From positions 18,642,691 to 18,706,690 of the forward strand of contig CP154955.1 in assembly GCA_039621445.1 (NCBI GenBank): a DNA stretch of 64,000 nucleotides, given 5' to 3'. The position numbers were made by a program, and so were the translations under genes. Below, piece by piece: positions 21,570 through 34,700 of the stretch (positions are counted from its first letter, which is position 1; each line of letters starts with the position of its first letter). The notes beneath the pieces were generated by a model, which was given only the letters and a program-made list of their open reading frames with translations, was not told the DNA's origin and did no database searches. Origin of the DNA: Euglena gracilis (Eukaryota > Euglenida > Euglenophyceae > Euglenales).

Positions 21570-24500
21570 CAGCTCCTCCTGCAGGAAGATCTGCGCCCGG
21601 AGCTCCCGCAGGGAGGAGATGATGGTGCTCGTCGGGTCGGCGGACCCGGTGGGCCGCACCAGGGGGTTGGACTTGGACCGCCGGGATGGCCTCAGGGGGG
21701 CGGCCACGCAGAGGACACAGACACACGTGAACACGTGCAATGGCGAAGGACACGTGCAAGTTGCAGCCTCCTCCCCCTATGTCCCACGGCCAGCAATGTC
21801 TGTCTTTCGAGAGGGGGGTGGTGGCTGGACACAGGGGTCGGTAGCAGACCCCCCCCCGGGGGGTCTGCTAGAAAATCCACTATTTTGCCATCCAAACCAG
21901 GCTTTTGCTTAAGGGATTGCACCGCCCCCCCCCCGGGTTGCTGTACCCCCCCCCTGGACTGCAGTCCAAATTTGGCTACCTTTCAGCCCGGCGCTTCACG
22001 CCATACCGAAATCTGGCCAATCCTCCAAAACGGTGTCCTCCGACCAAGGGATGGTCATCTGACAACGGAGGGTTGTTGGAAATGGGGCGGTTTGCATCCC
22101 ACACGCACAAAACCCACAAAACACACATGCAGACACACACGCAAACCACATCAACGTTACCCTGCCAACGTTATCAGTTCGCACAAGAAAGAATCCACAC
22201 ATTCAGCCGTGGAAGCACGTGCGTATTCTGACGCCCCTTGCCGCCCTCCCGACTCGCACGCCAGCACCTTGGCCGGTCCCCCGGCCTCCTGCACACCCCC
22301 CCTGGCTGCGGAGCCGTGGAGCGGCGACGACGGGGCGCCGCCGGCCCCCTTCCCCTTCCCCGGCCCGCCGCGGGCGGAGCCGCCGCGCGGCGTCGTGACG
22401 GCGGGGGCGGCGGCGGGGCCGTCCTCCGGCAGGGCCAGAGGCTTTTTTAGGACGCGGGAGGGGTCCGGACACACCCACCCACCCCTTGGGGGGTAGGGGG
22501 AATCCACTTTTGGGGGGACTTCAAATTTTTCAAAAATTTCAAAATTTTAAAAATTTTTGAAAAAAATTCAATACCTCGCCCCGAAAATAGAGGAAAACCC
22601 TGCAAAACGGCAGGATACCCACTCTGCCCGACCCCCCCCCCAGAGGGAAAGTGGGGCCAGATCCACCCACCACCCCAGATCCACCCACCACCCTCTTCCC
22701 CCTCCCGGGTCTCCAACTAAACCAAAGACTCTGGGTGGGGCCTTGCCGCGGGCGGAGGGTTGCCGGGGTTGGGCGGCAGGGTTGGGCGGCGCCGGGGAGG
22801 CGGCGGGCCGTGGTGGGCCGTCCGCCGGGGCTGCGGGGCGGCTGGCCCGCTTCATCTGGTGCTGCCGGGCCCCGGGGGGGGGGGGGGAGGGTGTCCGAGT
22901 GAGCGTGATGACGGACATGTGTGGAAAAGGTCGCGGGACGGCAGGCAACCATCATGCGAAATGCCCTTGCCGGTCGGATGGCACACAATGGGAATGGCGC
23001 GTGCAGCTTTCGCCTCGCGAGAACGCTCGCCGTGCGAATGGTCGCAGCACACAGGGGCGTTCCGGCCGGGCTTCTTTTCGGTGTTCCACCCAGCCAGCCT
23101 GGCATGGGACCCCCGTCACGGGGGGAACCCTCTCGTGATTGGCGACTTTGGCCAAAAATATGCAAAAAAAATATGGCAGGTTTGCATTCTGTCAAATTGC
23201 ATCCGACCCAGAATTGTTCAGTTCCAAAGTTCTTTGGACCCATGGGCATCCACCCCTACCAGCCGGCTCATTGGCCCGGATCCTCTTAAACCCAACAGGC
23301 CAGGGTCATATTGGCTCCAACGGGCTGGGGGGGGGGGGGGCAACAAGCCACCTGGCTGTCTTTGAAAAACGGGGGACCATGTTGACCCTGACAAGTCGGG
23401 GGCCAACTTTGGGAGGTAAACTGACTCGCAGCCAGGGGGCCTGCCGAGGGGGGGTCAGACAGACAGGGGCCAGGCAGGGCGGGAGGGTGAGCAGCTTCGT
23501 CAGCTGCTCCTGCAGCCGCCGGGTCTGCTCCTGCCACCCGGCCGCGTCCTGCACCGCCGCGTCCCGCAGCGCGAGCGCCTCGGCCCGGCCCTGCTGCTCG
23601 CGGGCCAGCTGGCTCTGGAGCTCCGCCTGCTGGGTGGCCGCCCCCACCGCGCGCCGGAGGTTGGGAGGGGTCGGGGGAGCCATGGTGTCCAACAATTCTG
23701 TACTCTGGCAACTTGGATCACACAATGAATTGTAAACTGAACTTCATAAGATAAATATAATAAGAATAACAATAATATAGTACCTCCCCCCCCCCCAAGC
23801 CCAATGAACACTAAGGTGACAATCTAGACAGTCTGAACGGGGGGTGTTCATTGGGCTTGGGGTACGGTTTCCCTGTAGATAAGGCATATGGTGACAATCT
23901 AGACGGTCCGAACACCCCCTGTTCATTGGGCAAGGGTGTTCATTAGGCATGGGGGGGGGGGAGGTAATATAATAATAACAAACAGTGATTTGGCATTGGG
24001 GGTAAATGTCAATAATACAATTTTGGCAATGTTCATAATGAGACTTTGGTAAGTGTCAATTTGTAGTTTCAATTCAAAACAAACTTTCTGACCCACCCAA
24101 CCCGGGCAATGGCAACCTCCAGGGATGCGGTGGCCGCCTCATGCCTCAGCTGCTCCAGCTCCAGCGCCAGCGCCTGCAGCTGGGCCCGCAGCGCCTGCTG
24201 CGTCGGGGACCGCGGGTCGCGGTCGCCGCGGCAGCCCACCAACTCCACCAGCCGCCGGCTCTCCTCCGCCTGGCGCTGCATCTGCGAGCCCAGCTGGCGG
24301 CTCTTCTCCTCGTACTGCTCTTTGCTGGCAGCCCACCCCACTCGTTCTCACTGGGGGGGAGGGTTGCGGTAGGAAGATCCCAAGTGCGAGGACCAGGCCA
24401 CATGCTTAAGGACCCAGGGGGGCCAGCCATTTTGCTAGACACTGAAAATCAGCCTCTAGCCAGACCGGGGGGGTCTGGGGATCCCCCCGACTGGGGGAAA

Positions 24501-27500
24501 AAAACTCCTTCGGCTCCGTGCGCCGAGGTGGAAATAAAATTTTAAATAAGTTTTCAGATAATTTTTTTGAAAAACCCAAAAATGGCCAAAATGAGCATTT
24601 TTGACAAGTTTTTGGGTCCAAAGAAAATTTCCGGCGCAAAGCACTGGTTATTGGAAAGTTTTCCACTGGCGAGCCGGTCCACAGGGGGGAGGATCCACTG
24701 GGAACTCCACAAGCCAAATTTGGACTGTTGCAGTCCAGCCCCCCCCCCCAGATCCAGGAGGGGGAGCCCCCTCCAAACCCCAACCCTCCTTATATCGAAG
24801 TCTGACCCCCACCCTACCGCCCCCCCTCAGGTTGGGCTGGGCGGACTGCTGCAGCTGCTGCAGGAGCGCCTGGATCTCCCCCTCCTTGGCGCGGTATGCC
24901 TCGATCTCCTGCACATAGACGCTGTTCTGCTGCCGCACCCGCGCCGGGCAGAGGGCCGGCCCAGGACCGCAGCCCCGTTCTACCGGAGGAGTTTCGGGGG
25001 TTAGACCCAGGGGTGCCCGTCGACGCGCCGGCCGCAGACCCGACCCTGCCTCACAAGGAGGGTCGTAATGCCATCCCTGAGGCCACTGTTGGACTTCCCC
25101 CCCCCCCACTGGTGTCCCCCCACTGGGTCCGCCCGACCACACATTCCCGCACAGCCCATGACGTGGCGCGCGCCGGGGTGTGCACCGCGGGCGGGCCCTC
25201 GCCACCTCCTCCTCCTGGTCCAGCAGCAGCTCCAGGTAGGACCCGTTCTCCCGCTCAAGCCGCTCGGCATCACCGCCACAGCCCCGGCCTCCATCCCCTT
25301 GGCAAGAGCACCACGTGTCAGGCTTCTTTTTAAGACCCCCCGGGGGGAGGAGGGGGGGGTGCCCCACCCACCCCGGGCGGCGCGGGACGCGCCCGGGGGG
25401 GGGGGGGGGGGGGGCGGGGGACCCAAAATCGGGCTCGTTAAAGGCAATTTCCAAAAATTTTCGGCGCTTCGCGCCGAAAAGGTATACCCAGCGCCTCCGG
25501 CGCGGGACCCCCAGGGGGGGGGGTCCGGCCCGGACCCACCCACCCACCCCCCTCCCCCCCGGGGGGGGGGGGGGGCTGCTGCTTGAAAAGAAGCCTGCCA
25601 CGTGTCGATGAACATGGGGGGGCTGCAGAAAGCAACAGTGGGTGGTATGTATGCCATCTGCACGGGGGAATCCAAAAAAAAAACTCCTTTTGCCGCCTTT
25701 TCCAGGTATAGCTGGGCCAGATATTTTTCGAACTTCTCGTTTGCATTCATTTTTTACTCTGCATTTATTTTTACTCTTTGCGTCTTGATCTGTTACTTTG
25801 TTACGTAAGTTACAAAGCAGATTCAAGGAAAGTGCTGTCAAAAAAAAAAGTTGCCCAGGACAGCAATTACGACAAAAGGCTAAAAACCGCTGCTGGTGGA
25901 AACCTGTGGCGACAGCGGACGCAGCCTGCCACCCATATGCCACCCGGCAAGGGCTCTGGTCTCGGCGGTTCTTGGCCGCCAGCATCTCCCACTCCTTCGC
26001 GCTCTGCAGGCGCTCCTCCAGCCAGCGCACCGTGACCTGCACCTCCGCCAGCATCGTGGCCCGGTGCTGGGTCTCCTGGTCCGCGATGCGCATGCTGGTG
26101 AGCTCCGCCGTCAGCTGCTGCAGCCACCCACAGCGGGTCGGCCGGTCGCCTCCATAGGTCGGGGCACCCAGCACGGCCAAGAAACAACACGAGAGCATCA
26201 AGAACATCAACGCCAACATCATCACCATCACGAGGTCAGCAAGGTCACTCATGACTGCAGTGACTCGGTCATGCAATGAACACCCTACATTCCCTTCCTT
26301 CATCATGCCATTGAAAGTTTGCTTCAGGGTTTGTTGCTCCTCCCAAAACAAGGCATGGATGATGCCAACACACGATCAGTGCACTACAATTAGGAAGATA
26401 CCCGGTGCCGCCCGCCCCGCTGGGTGCACCTCCAGGGAGCCCTTCTCCGCGGTGAGCCGCTTGAGCTCCCGCTGGCAGGTCCGCACGTCCACCTGCAACG
26501 CCTCGTTCTCCGCCGTCGCCGCCAGCAGCCGCTCCTCCAGCGCCAGCACCGCGTCCCCGCCACCACTGCCGCCGCCGCCGCCAGACCCCCTCCCCGGAGA
26601 GCCCGCACCTCCGCCCCCCACTGGGTCCTCCTCCGCAACCTCCGACCCCACCGTGCACAGGTCAGCCCACAGCGCACCCCATCGAATTGGCACGGGCGAG
26701 AAAGACAAAAATACGGCTGCGGAACCTGACCAAAAGTGTCTCAGGCCCCCCAAAACGATGCTTTTGGGGGTCTTTGGTGGCCCTTTTTTGGCCTTTGATG
26801 GAATTGTGGGACAGTTGGGTGGCTTTGGATGGGACCCGTCAATGTTGCTGAATGATAAAATCACTGATGACAAATAAACACCCGCCCAGGTCACTTGCTA
26901 ACTCGGAACACTATCATTTCAGGAGGCGAAATTCCGCGAGGCAGGGGCGAAGACAAGCCCAAGTTCTGCTGTGGCGCCAGGGGACTGGTGGAGTGCGCTG
27001 GCCGCGGTCGGGGGACCGGGAGCCCCGCCGCAGCAGTCGCCGGTGGTCGGCCAGCCAGCGGGCGGCCAGCGCGGGGGACGAGCCCTGCAGCAGCACCCGC
27101 AGCTGGCAGTGCTGGTCCGCGAGGTGCCGCTTCGCCGTCAGCAGCTGCGCCCGGCGCCGCTGCAGCTCTGCATGGAGGTCCTCCCCGGCAGGGCCCCACT
27201 CCTTCTTGCCTGTCTGAGGTCCTGAGGGGGGTAAGATTGGCAGCCCGGGAGACAGTTGAGTTTGGCTGCAGTAGCTGGAAAAAAGCAGCCACTCCCCTCC
27301 CCAAACCGGGCGTATTCCCGGTTTGGGCTGACGCTTGGGTTTGCTACTGGCCAACCCCCCCAACAAAGGAAAAAACCTCCCAAATGATAATGTCCCAGGG
27401 GTATGTCAATCGAGCGGCCGAAGTTGGGGTCCGGGGGGGGGGGTATGTTATTTGGGCATAGTTCTCCATCCTCAAAAAGGACCCCAAAAATGCACATTTT

Positions 27501-28023
27501 TACATAACTTCTGACATTCGTTCATTTTGACGCTTTATTGCACATTCTTTCCTCAAAATTTGCTGAACCCATCATTTGCCAAAGCATGCTGTTTTTGGAG
27601 AGAAAACGATAATTTTCTGTCTTGTTGGGTTTCCTTCTTCAGAGTGCGGCAGGGGGGGGGGGCAATATTTGGACAACTGAAGTCCCGGCCCAAGGGGGGT
27701 ATATCATTTGGGGGGAGTACGGCAAATCCTGAATCAAAGAACCCTGGAAGCTCCCACTATCACTTCTGCAGGGCTGACGCCCCCTGGATTACAAATTGCG
27801 CAGCCACCACCATACCCCCCCCCCCCCAATGCATCCAACGCTCTTCAAACAATTTGACGCCGCCAAGTCGGTGGCAACACAAAGCAGGTCATGATTGGAG
27901 AGCGGCTTGGCAGTGGGAAATAAAGGTCACATGAATCAACCTTTCCAAAATAAAGAGTGGGATGGCGGGGGAGCGGAACGGAGCCCTGGACGTCGTCTGC
28001 ATCCGTGGTGGGGTCGAACATCC
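21570..28023 (-). CDS. Large coiled-coil protein, at least ten exons
   Basis: Exons: 28023-27941 (possible start, MFDPTTDADDVQGSVPLP), 27209-26986, 26639-26430, 26117-25944, 25262-25206, 24929-24818, 24324-24117, 23629-23465, 22861-22730, 22441 to about 22254 and 21690-21570. Nearly all have strong acceptors, and most junctions from 27209 to 22441 agree in phase. The protein is rich in heptad-like Glu/Gln/Leu/Arg helices (AVLALEERLLAATAENEALQ, LEERLQSAKEWEMLAAKNRR, ALRAQLQALALELEQLRHEA, ELQSQLAREQQGRAEALALR), so a long coiled coil is clear. Glycine/serine-rich (26.6 kb) and proline-rich (22.8 and 22.4 kb) linkers interrupt it. A structural, centrosomal or cytoskeletal role would fit but is inference. 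The first exon does not match the next in phase, the 24929-24324 junction needs an alternative acceptor, and the 3' end is not fixed: the 21570 donor is a canonical GTGAGC, so more exons follow. Confidence 0.7.
23781..23966. mobile_element. TIR element 3 (TACCTCCCC...GGGGAGGTA), GTTCATTGGGC word
   Basis: The left end is TACCTCCCC, a C-run, then AAGCCCAATGAACAC. The right end is GTGTTCATTAGGCAT, a G-run, then GGGAGGTA. TGGTGACAATCTAGAC-type phrases occur twice. It is 186 bp and lies in the intron between coiled-coil exons 24324-24117 and 23629-23465. Confidence 0.65.
25345..25580. repeat. C/G-run element with GGCGCTTCGCGCC hairpin
   Basis: CCCCCCGGGGGG blocks, the inverted words GCCCCACCCACCC and GACCCACCCACCC, AT-rich TTCCAAAAATTT, and the hairpin TCGGCGCTTCGCGCCGA at about 25460, with a second imperfect hairpin at about 25490. 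TTTTTAAGACC and GCTTGAAAAGAAGCC flank it. It is intronic in the coiled-coil gene. Confidence 0.6.
27360..27725. repeat. C/G-run element, diverged AAATAATAA family
   Basis: CCAAATGATAATGTCCC, GAGCGGCCGAAGTTGGGGTCC, GGGTATGTTATTTGGG, CTGAAGTCCCGGCC and GTATATCATTTGGGG follow the layout of the 1.26, 53.1 and 56.25 kb elements with shifted words. Intronic or intergenic. Confidence 0.55.
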
Positions 28024-28745
28024 CTGGGGAGGGGCCCATCACCCGAGCAGTGAAACCAGACGAAGGTGGATGGCAAAGCAGCCCTGGTGGGGCAAAGGAC
28101 CCTGGAACCTGTGCAGTGAGGCCGTACGGCAGGGACCGATGCCCAGAACATGCGAACGAGATAACTACAGCGATGCCTTGCACACACATCTGAATTGAAA
28201 AGACCAAATGAAGAATGGATGCTGTCGGGAATAACAATGTACTGAGCTTAAATGCACTGGTGGGGACTGGAACGGGTTTCCAGAAAGTATTTTGAGTTCA
28301 CAGCCCCCCAAGCAGCAGCTGCAACAAGAGGAACCATTGAATTCATTGTCATTGTTGCAAGGGGGCAATGCGCCTTCTTTAGCATTGTCATTGATTGTAT
28401 GGGATGCAGGGGGAAATGCGCCTTCCTCCATCCCGGTTGAATATCAAGACACTTTTCGAGATACCATAGATATCCGATGCAGAACGACCTTAAACTGCAG
28501 TGGAAGGAGTGATTTCGACCATCATCGCATGCTCAAAAGCAAATTGTAGTGGGCTAAAAAAATGGAAAAAAAGAAAACAAGTGGCACTGTGGATAGCATG
28601 TAAGTTGGAGGGAGTGGTCGGTATATTTGACATAGACAAAAACAGACGCTCGAAATTGCAGTGCCACATACAACAAACAGGAACTGTCCGCGGTAGCGCA
28701 AGCCCCTGCAGCTCAAAGGCCGCGGAGGCGGTGTGTGGGCGACGG

Positions 28746-31700
28746 TCAGAACTGCTTCCGGAGGGCCGGGGGCAGGCAGGCCTCGACCTCCTCCAGGGCC
28801 CGGCGGACGTCCTCCACCCGCAGCGCGTTGCGCGTGGCGGCGGCGAACCGGTGGATGGGCTTCGGGGGCACGAGCCGCACCGCGTCTGGGGAGGGTAGGG
28901 CTGGGCCATCAGGCATGAGGCATGAGACATGAGGCATGAGACATGAGGCATGAGGCACGAGGCATCAGGCATGAGGCATGAGGCATGAAACATGAGGCAC
29001 GAGACATGAGGCATCAGGCATGAGGCATGAGGCACAAGACATAAGACATGAGGCATGAGGCACGAGGCATCAGGCATGAGGCATGAGGCATGAGACATGA
29101 GGCATGAGACACGAGACATGAGACATGAGGCATGAGGCATGAGGCATGAGGCATCAGGCATGAGGCATGAGGCATGAGGCATGAGACATGAGGCACGAGA
29201 CATGAGGCATCAGGCATGAGACATGAGGCACGAGGCATCAGGCATCAGGCGTGAGGCATGAGGCATCAGGCATGAGGCATGAGGCATCAGGCATCAGGCA
29301 TGAGGCATGAGGCATGAGGTATGAGGCATGAGGCATGAGGCATGAGACATGAGGCATCAGGCATGAGGCATGAGGCATCAGGCGTCAGGCATGAGGCATG
29401 AGGCATCAGGCATGAGGCATGAGGCATGAGGCATGAGGCATGAGGCACGAGACATAAGGCATCAGGCATGAGACATGAGGCATGAGGCATGAGGCATCAG
29501 GCATCAGGCATGAGGCATGAGGCATGAGGCATGAGGCATGAGACATGAGGCACGAGAAATGAGGCATTAGGCATGAGACATGAGGCACGAGGCATGAGGC
29601 ATCAGGCATGAGGCATGAGACATCAGGCATTAGGCATGAGACATGAGGCATGAGACATGAGGCATCAGGCATGAGGCATCAGGCATGAGGCATCAGGCAT
29701 GAGGCATGAGGCATGAGACATGAGGCACGAGACATGAGGCATCAGGCATGAGACATGAGGCACGAGGCATGAGGCATCAGGCATGAGGCATGAGGCATCA
29801 GGCATGAGGCATGAGGCATCAGGCATCAGGCATGAGGCATGAGGCATGAGGTATGAGGCATGACGCATGAGGCCTGAGACATGAGGCATGAGACATGAGG
29901 CATGAGGCATCAAGCGTCAGGCATGAGGCACGAGACATAAGGCATCAGGCATGAGGCATGAGGCATGAGGCACGAGACATAAGGCATCAGGCATGAGGCA
30001 TGAGGCATGAGGCATGAGGCATCAGGCATCAGGCATGAAGCATGAGGCATGAGGCATGAGGCATGAGGCACGAGACATAAGGCATCAGGCATGAGACATG
30101 AGGCATGAGACATGAGACATGAGGCATGAGGCACGAGGCATCAGGCATCAGGCATGAGGCATCAGACATGAGGCATGAGACATGAGGCATGAGACATGAG
30201 GCATGAGGCATCAGGCATGAGGCATCAGGCATGAGACACGAGGCGTGAGACATGAGGCATCAAGCATGAGGCGTGAGGCTGTTGCCCCCCACCTCCGCCG
30301 TTGGATTGCGTGGGTGAGGCCACAGCATCCAAGGTGTTTCACATGGCGGGTTATGAGCTTCTGTATGAAATTGTGCCTTCCTTTTTTGAATGCCTGATGC
30401 AGAGGTTTTTAAGGACCCAAGGGGAAAGGGGGGGCACCCCCTCAGGTCACCAAAAAGGTGCGACGCCCTACCATGCGGCCGTTGGTTTGAGGAAGCCACG
30501 TTGCACCGAGTGGACTTCTAAAGGGGTCGGGGCAGGGATAGGACTTCATTGTTGCTCATTTCACAAGAAGTATGCAGGGACACCTTCAACAGGACAGACA
30601 TAAACACAAAAAAATGATTAAATGGATGAGACAGCGAACGCTAAAGGATCATAAGGAAGCTGGAGGTGATTGAGTACGTTAGCACTTGCAACGTTGTTAC
30701 GAAGTCAATAAGTAGTGTACCGCAATACTCAATCCGTGGAGGGGTTCCCAGCTGACAACGCCACAGGGGACTCTCAAAATGGAAACCTCACCCCAAACAG
30801 TGGCCCAAAATGGAAATCATTCGGAGGGTTTTACCAACCTGGAGCCCCTCCCTTGAGGTTTCAGAAACCAAGGAGGGCAGGGGGTTTGGGGGGGGTTTGG
30901 GGTGGAATTGGACACCACCAGAACTGCACCTGCATCATCCGTCGCTGTCAAGAGGAACGACTGCCCCAGCCCCGGAAACACGTCCGCCACGTCCCGCAAC
31001 GACTGCGGCGGCCGAACCTCCAGCTCCACATCCGGGGCGTCTTCGTCGTCGGTGTCGCTGAGGGCATCCTCCGCTTGGGCTGCAGGGTGTCAAGTGGGAG
31101 TAGAAGCAGTATGGCATGGAGTAACACAATGGAATTACCTCCACAAATGACAAAAAAAAAGAGTGAAAAGATGATGTATATGTATATGTGTGTGTATTCA
31201 ATAACACGCACACCTGCATAGACGCATACATGTATAAATAATTGACACTGATATTTGATATGCATGCAATATGCAAGATGCAATACTTGTAGCTGACGGT
31301 GTCTTCATAGAGCACACTTCATTTTTGATGGCCAGGTTGACTGTAAGATCAGGGGTGGCGTTTGGGGTGACTCACAGTCAGGAAATTCCAATCTGAATTT
31401 AAGCAATCCCCCCCCAGACAGGCATTATGGTTTTTAAGGTGCATTAAAAACCATAAAGTTCCTTAAAATGTGCCTTGAAATTTTTGCCCAGAGTGCTTTA
31501 AAATGCCTTAAAATGCCTTAAAATGCCTCCAAATTTGGGCAGGTGGGATATTCTCGAAACGAGAAAAAACGAAAGCCGCAAACTCCAGGCAAAAATGCCC
31601 AACTCTGGGAAGCAAAATGATTTCTGGCATCGCTGGAACATTGTCATCCAACCAAAAGTCAAAGGTGTGTTTTTTTTGCTCCTTTTGATTTTGGATCACA

Positions 31701-34700
31701 TGCAAAATTAAAAACATTGGCTCGATGCGTGGATAGGCCTTTGACCGCCCTGGACCTTGAAAAATAACGTCTTAAAAAGCCTGAAAATGTCTTAAAAGGC
31801 CTTAACAAATGACATAAAATGCTGAAAAATTTTCTGCCTTATAAAAATAATGCCTGCCCCCAGAGAGGGGATACCTTTCATGAGTGGTCGAGGGAGCGGA
31901 TCGTGCAGGAAGGCGTTGTAGGGGTTCTGTGCGGGACAACAAGACAAAAAAATAGAGATTTTGAGTCAGACTGGATGACGTTCTGGGGGCAGCCAATTTG
32001 GGGTCCCCAAAATATTTTGGAGCAAAATTATTAACTTGGATCTAAATCCCCTTCCAGGGCAACACTCTTGACCAAAATCCCCCCCCCCGGAGGGAAGGGG
32101 TATTACCAGACTGACCCACCCACCCCTCCCTGACCCTTCCCCGGCAGGCTGTGAGGGAAGGCCTGGTGGGGGGGGGGGTCAGACCCCCCCAACCGGGGTA
32201 AAAAAAAAAAGGATCTCTGGCTTGGGTTGAAAGAGATTGACAACAGCACAGAAAGAACTGCTTCCTTACCCTCCTCCCAAAGGCGGCCACTCTGCTCACC
32301 AACCATGCCATGCCACGTCACACAACAACAAGATAACTCGTGCCCTCAAGCTGCGGGAACTTCAATGAGGCATTCTCGGAGAAGAGGCCCAACCCCCAAC
32401 CCTCAACCCGCCAGCAAAGCAACCTTCCACAGGGTGGCGGCCGGGATGTCGTCGGCCCCAAAGTCATATGGGAAGAAGGGTGGGGTGAAGCCGAGGGAGT
32501 CCTCCGGTTGCTTGAAGTCGTAGGGGAAGAGGTCTGTCCGGACGTACTTGGGGAAAGAGAAGTCCTGAGTTGGCCACTCCTGTGGGGAGAAAGGGAGGAA
32601 TTGTGCGGAAGTTGTATGGTGACTGGCAGTGGAGAGGACTGCACAGGGTCCAGCCTGACAGATTGGAAAAAAAAGGTACCGTTCAGTTGGTCTGACTGGG
32701 CGACCCAGGGGGCGGGGGGGGGGGGGGGCTGCAGGCTGGAACTCAAAATCAAGCAACACCTATTTCCAGTGGTCACCCATTACCCATCAGTCCAATTCAA
32801 AACTCTCCAACGCGGGTCTTCCTAAGGACTCCGGGGAGTCCCATAGGCCAGCTGGAAAAAGGCTGGACCCCCCTCCCAGGTCACTCGGCTGGCACCTGGA
32901 CCCTACCCCAAAGAACAGGCAAAAATCTACATTTTTTGGCAAATCTTCAGCCCTTTTTCCAAAAAAAATCTGCTTTGTGCGAAAAAGTTTGGTTTGGTCC
33001 AGCTTCACTGTGGTGGACCCAACTTTATTTCAGTGGACCCCCGGGGTCTGAAGCCCGGCTGGGAGGTGCGGTTGGAAAAAAGGTGCTGGCTGGCTGTACC
33101 TCCACCCCCTGGGGGGGGACAGGGTCCAGCTTAAGAAAACCCTGCCCTCCAAATGCGGAAACCTGAGCCATTGGTGTCCGTTCTCTCTCCCCACCCCTCG
33201 GTTTTAATAAAGTCCCCCTGACATGAATGGTTTTTTTCCTGTGACTGAGCCGAAACAAATGCCCAGGCCTCCGGCCCGGGACCCCCTGAGAGGGTCCGGC
33301 CACAGACCCCCCGGAGGGATCTTCCAAGTCCAACAGAAGAAGCCTGGGAGGGAAGCAAAGGGAAGTCTGGAATGCACACATGGGTCATGGACACGGTGGG
33401 TTGCGGCAGCTCCTCCACGGTCAAGTCCTTTGGCAATGACGCCCTCTCGTTCTCTGTTGGTTCGTTATCACCTGTGAGGTTTTGAACGAAAACATGCCGA
33501 GGGGGTCAGGCAGATAATGTTGGTGTTGCTGTCAGGGAAATTTTTAAGGACAGCGGGGGGGGGGGTCCAGCCAGCCGGCTCGAAAAAGGTGCTGGCTGGA
33601 AACAGGTGCCCCAAGAAAGAGGACGGCGAAACAAACATGCCCGTCTGGTGTCTTCCAATGCCCCCGCCCCCATGGGGGTCCCACGGCTGGAACTGGGTTC
33701 AACCTGGGTCGAACTGGTTGCCAAAATCGAAACTGCAAAAATGTCCCCAAAAATTACTCCCACTTGTGCAAAAAGTCGATTTTTGATTTTTGACCCTGAA
33801 TTTGTCTGGCCTGCCCAAACCCACCCACTTTGCCCATTTTGACCCATTTTTGCACCTCAAAAGCGAAAAATCCGTTACCATCCAGCCGCCCTTCAGACTA
33901 TTGCAAATCAATAAAACCTGTCGGGGGCTGGAGAAGGCTGCTGGCTGGCTGGACCCCCACCCCAGGTATGGGGTCAAAATTTTAAGAAACGCCCTGAATG
34001 CAATCCCAATCAAAGACAGCGCAACGAATCTGTCTGTTGCTCACCACTCTGCAATCTGACACACAAGAGGTGCCTGGCTTCACAGGCAATGTAACCCGTT
34101 GCGTGACTGGTCACCACCAAAGGGGGGGAGAGGTCTGAATCATATGAAGTTGGCAATACTTTGGTTCCGTCCTTATACATGCGGACATAGGTTCCTAAAA
34201 GCTATGCACCTGTGACATTCACTGGGGGGGGGGGGGTCAATCTGAACTGTGGCACAAATAAACAAGAACAAGGAGAAGGAGGGGGGGAAATGCAATATGA
34301 GGCGTTCAAACACTCAAATGGTGGCCCAAACTAAAGCCCTGCCAGATCAACCAAAAAAGACACCAGCAAACTGCAGAAATGTGAGGCAAACCACACACCA
34401 AATGGGAACAGCTCCATATCATAAGGCGGATCAGCACTCACGAAAGGATGCTCAGGCAAAGCAGGGACAGGGAGGCATCACGCCTTTTGAGTTCCCAGAC
34501 TTTTCTCAAAACCACCATCTACTAAACTCTGCAAAATTACGGGCTGGATCATGATGGTGCAAAGGGGGAGGGGTGCAACATGGACCCTCGAAAAACGCGA
34601 CGCAAAAAAAACACAAATAAACGCAAATCACACAAAAAAGCAAAAAAAGCAAAACGCATGCAAAATCCTTTTGGAGCCCCCCCCCCGTACACTTTCTGCT

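Noticed and set aside
24648-26351. A single 567-codon minus-strand ORF as one gene
   Set aside because: It runs through several real coiled-coil exons and their introns in one frame by chance; splice sites and codon bias show separate exons.
28909-30279. Long minus-strand ORFs with MPHASCL heptads as a repetitive protein gene
   Set aside because: They follow automatically from a 7-base tandem repeat and lie in an intron whose flanking exons join in phase.
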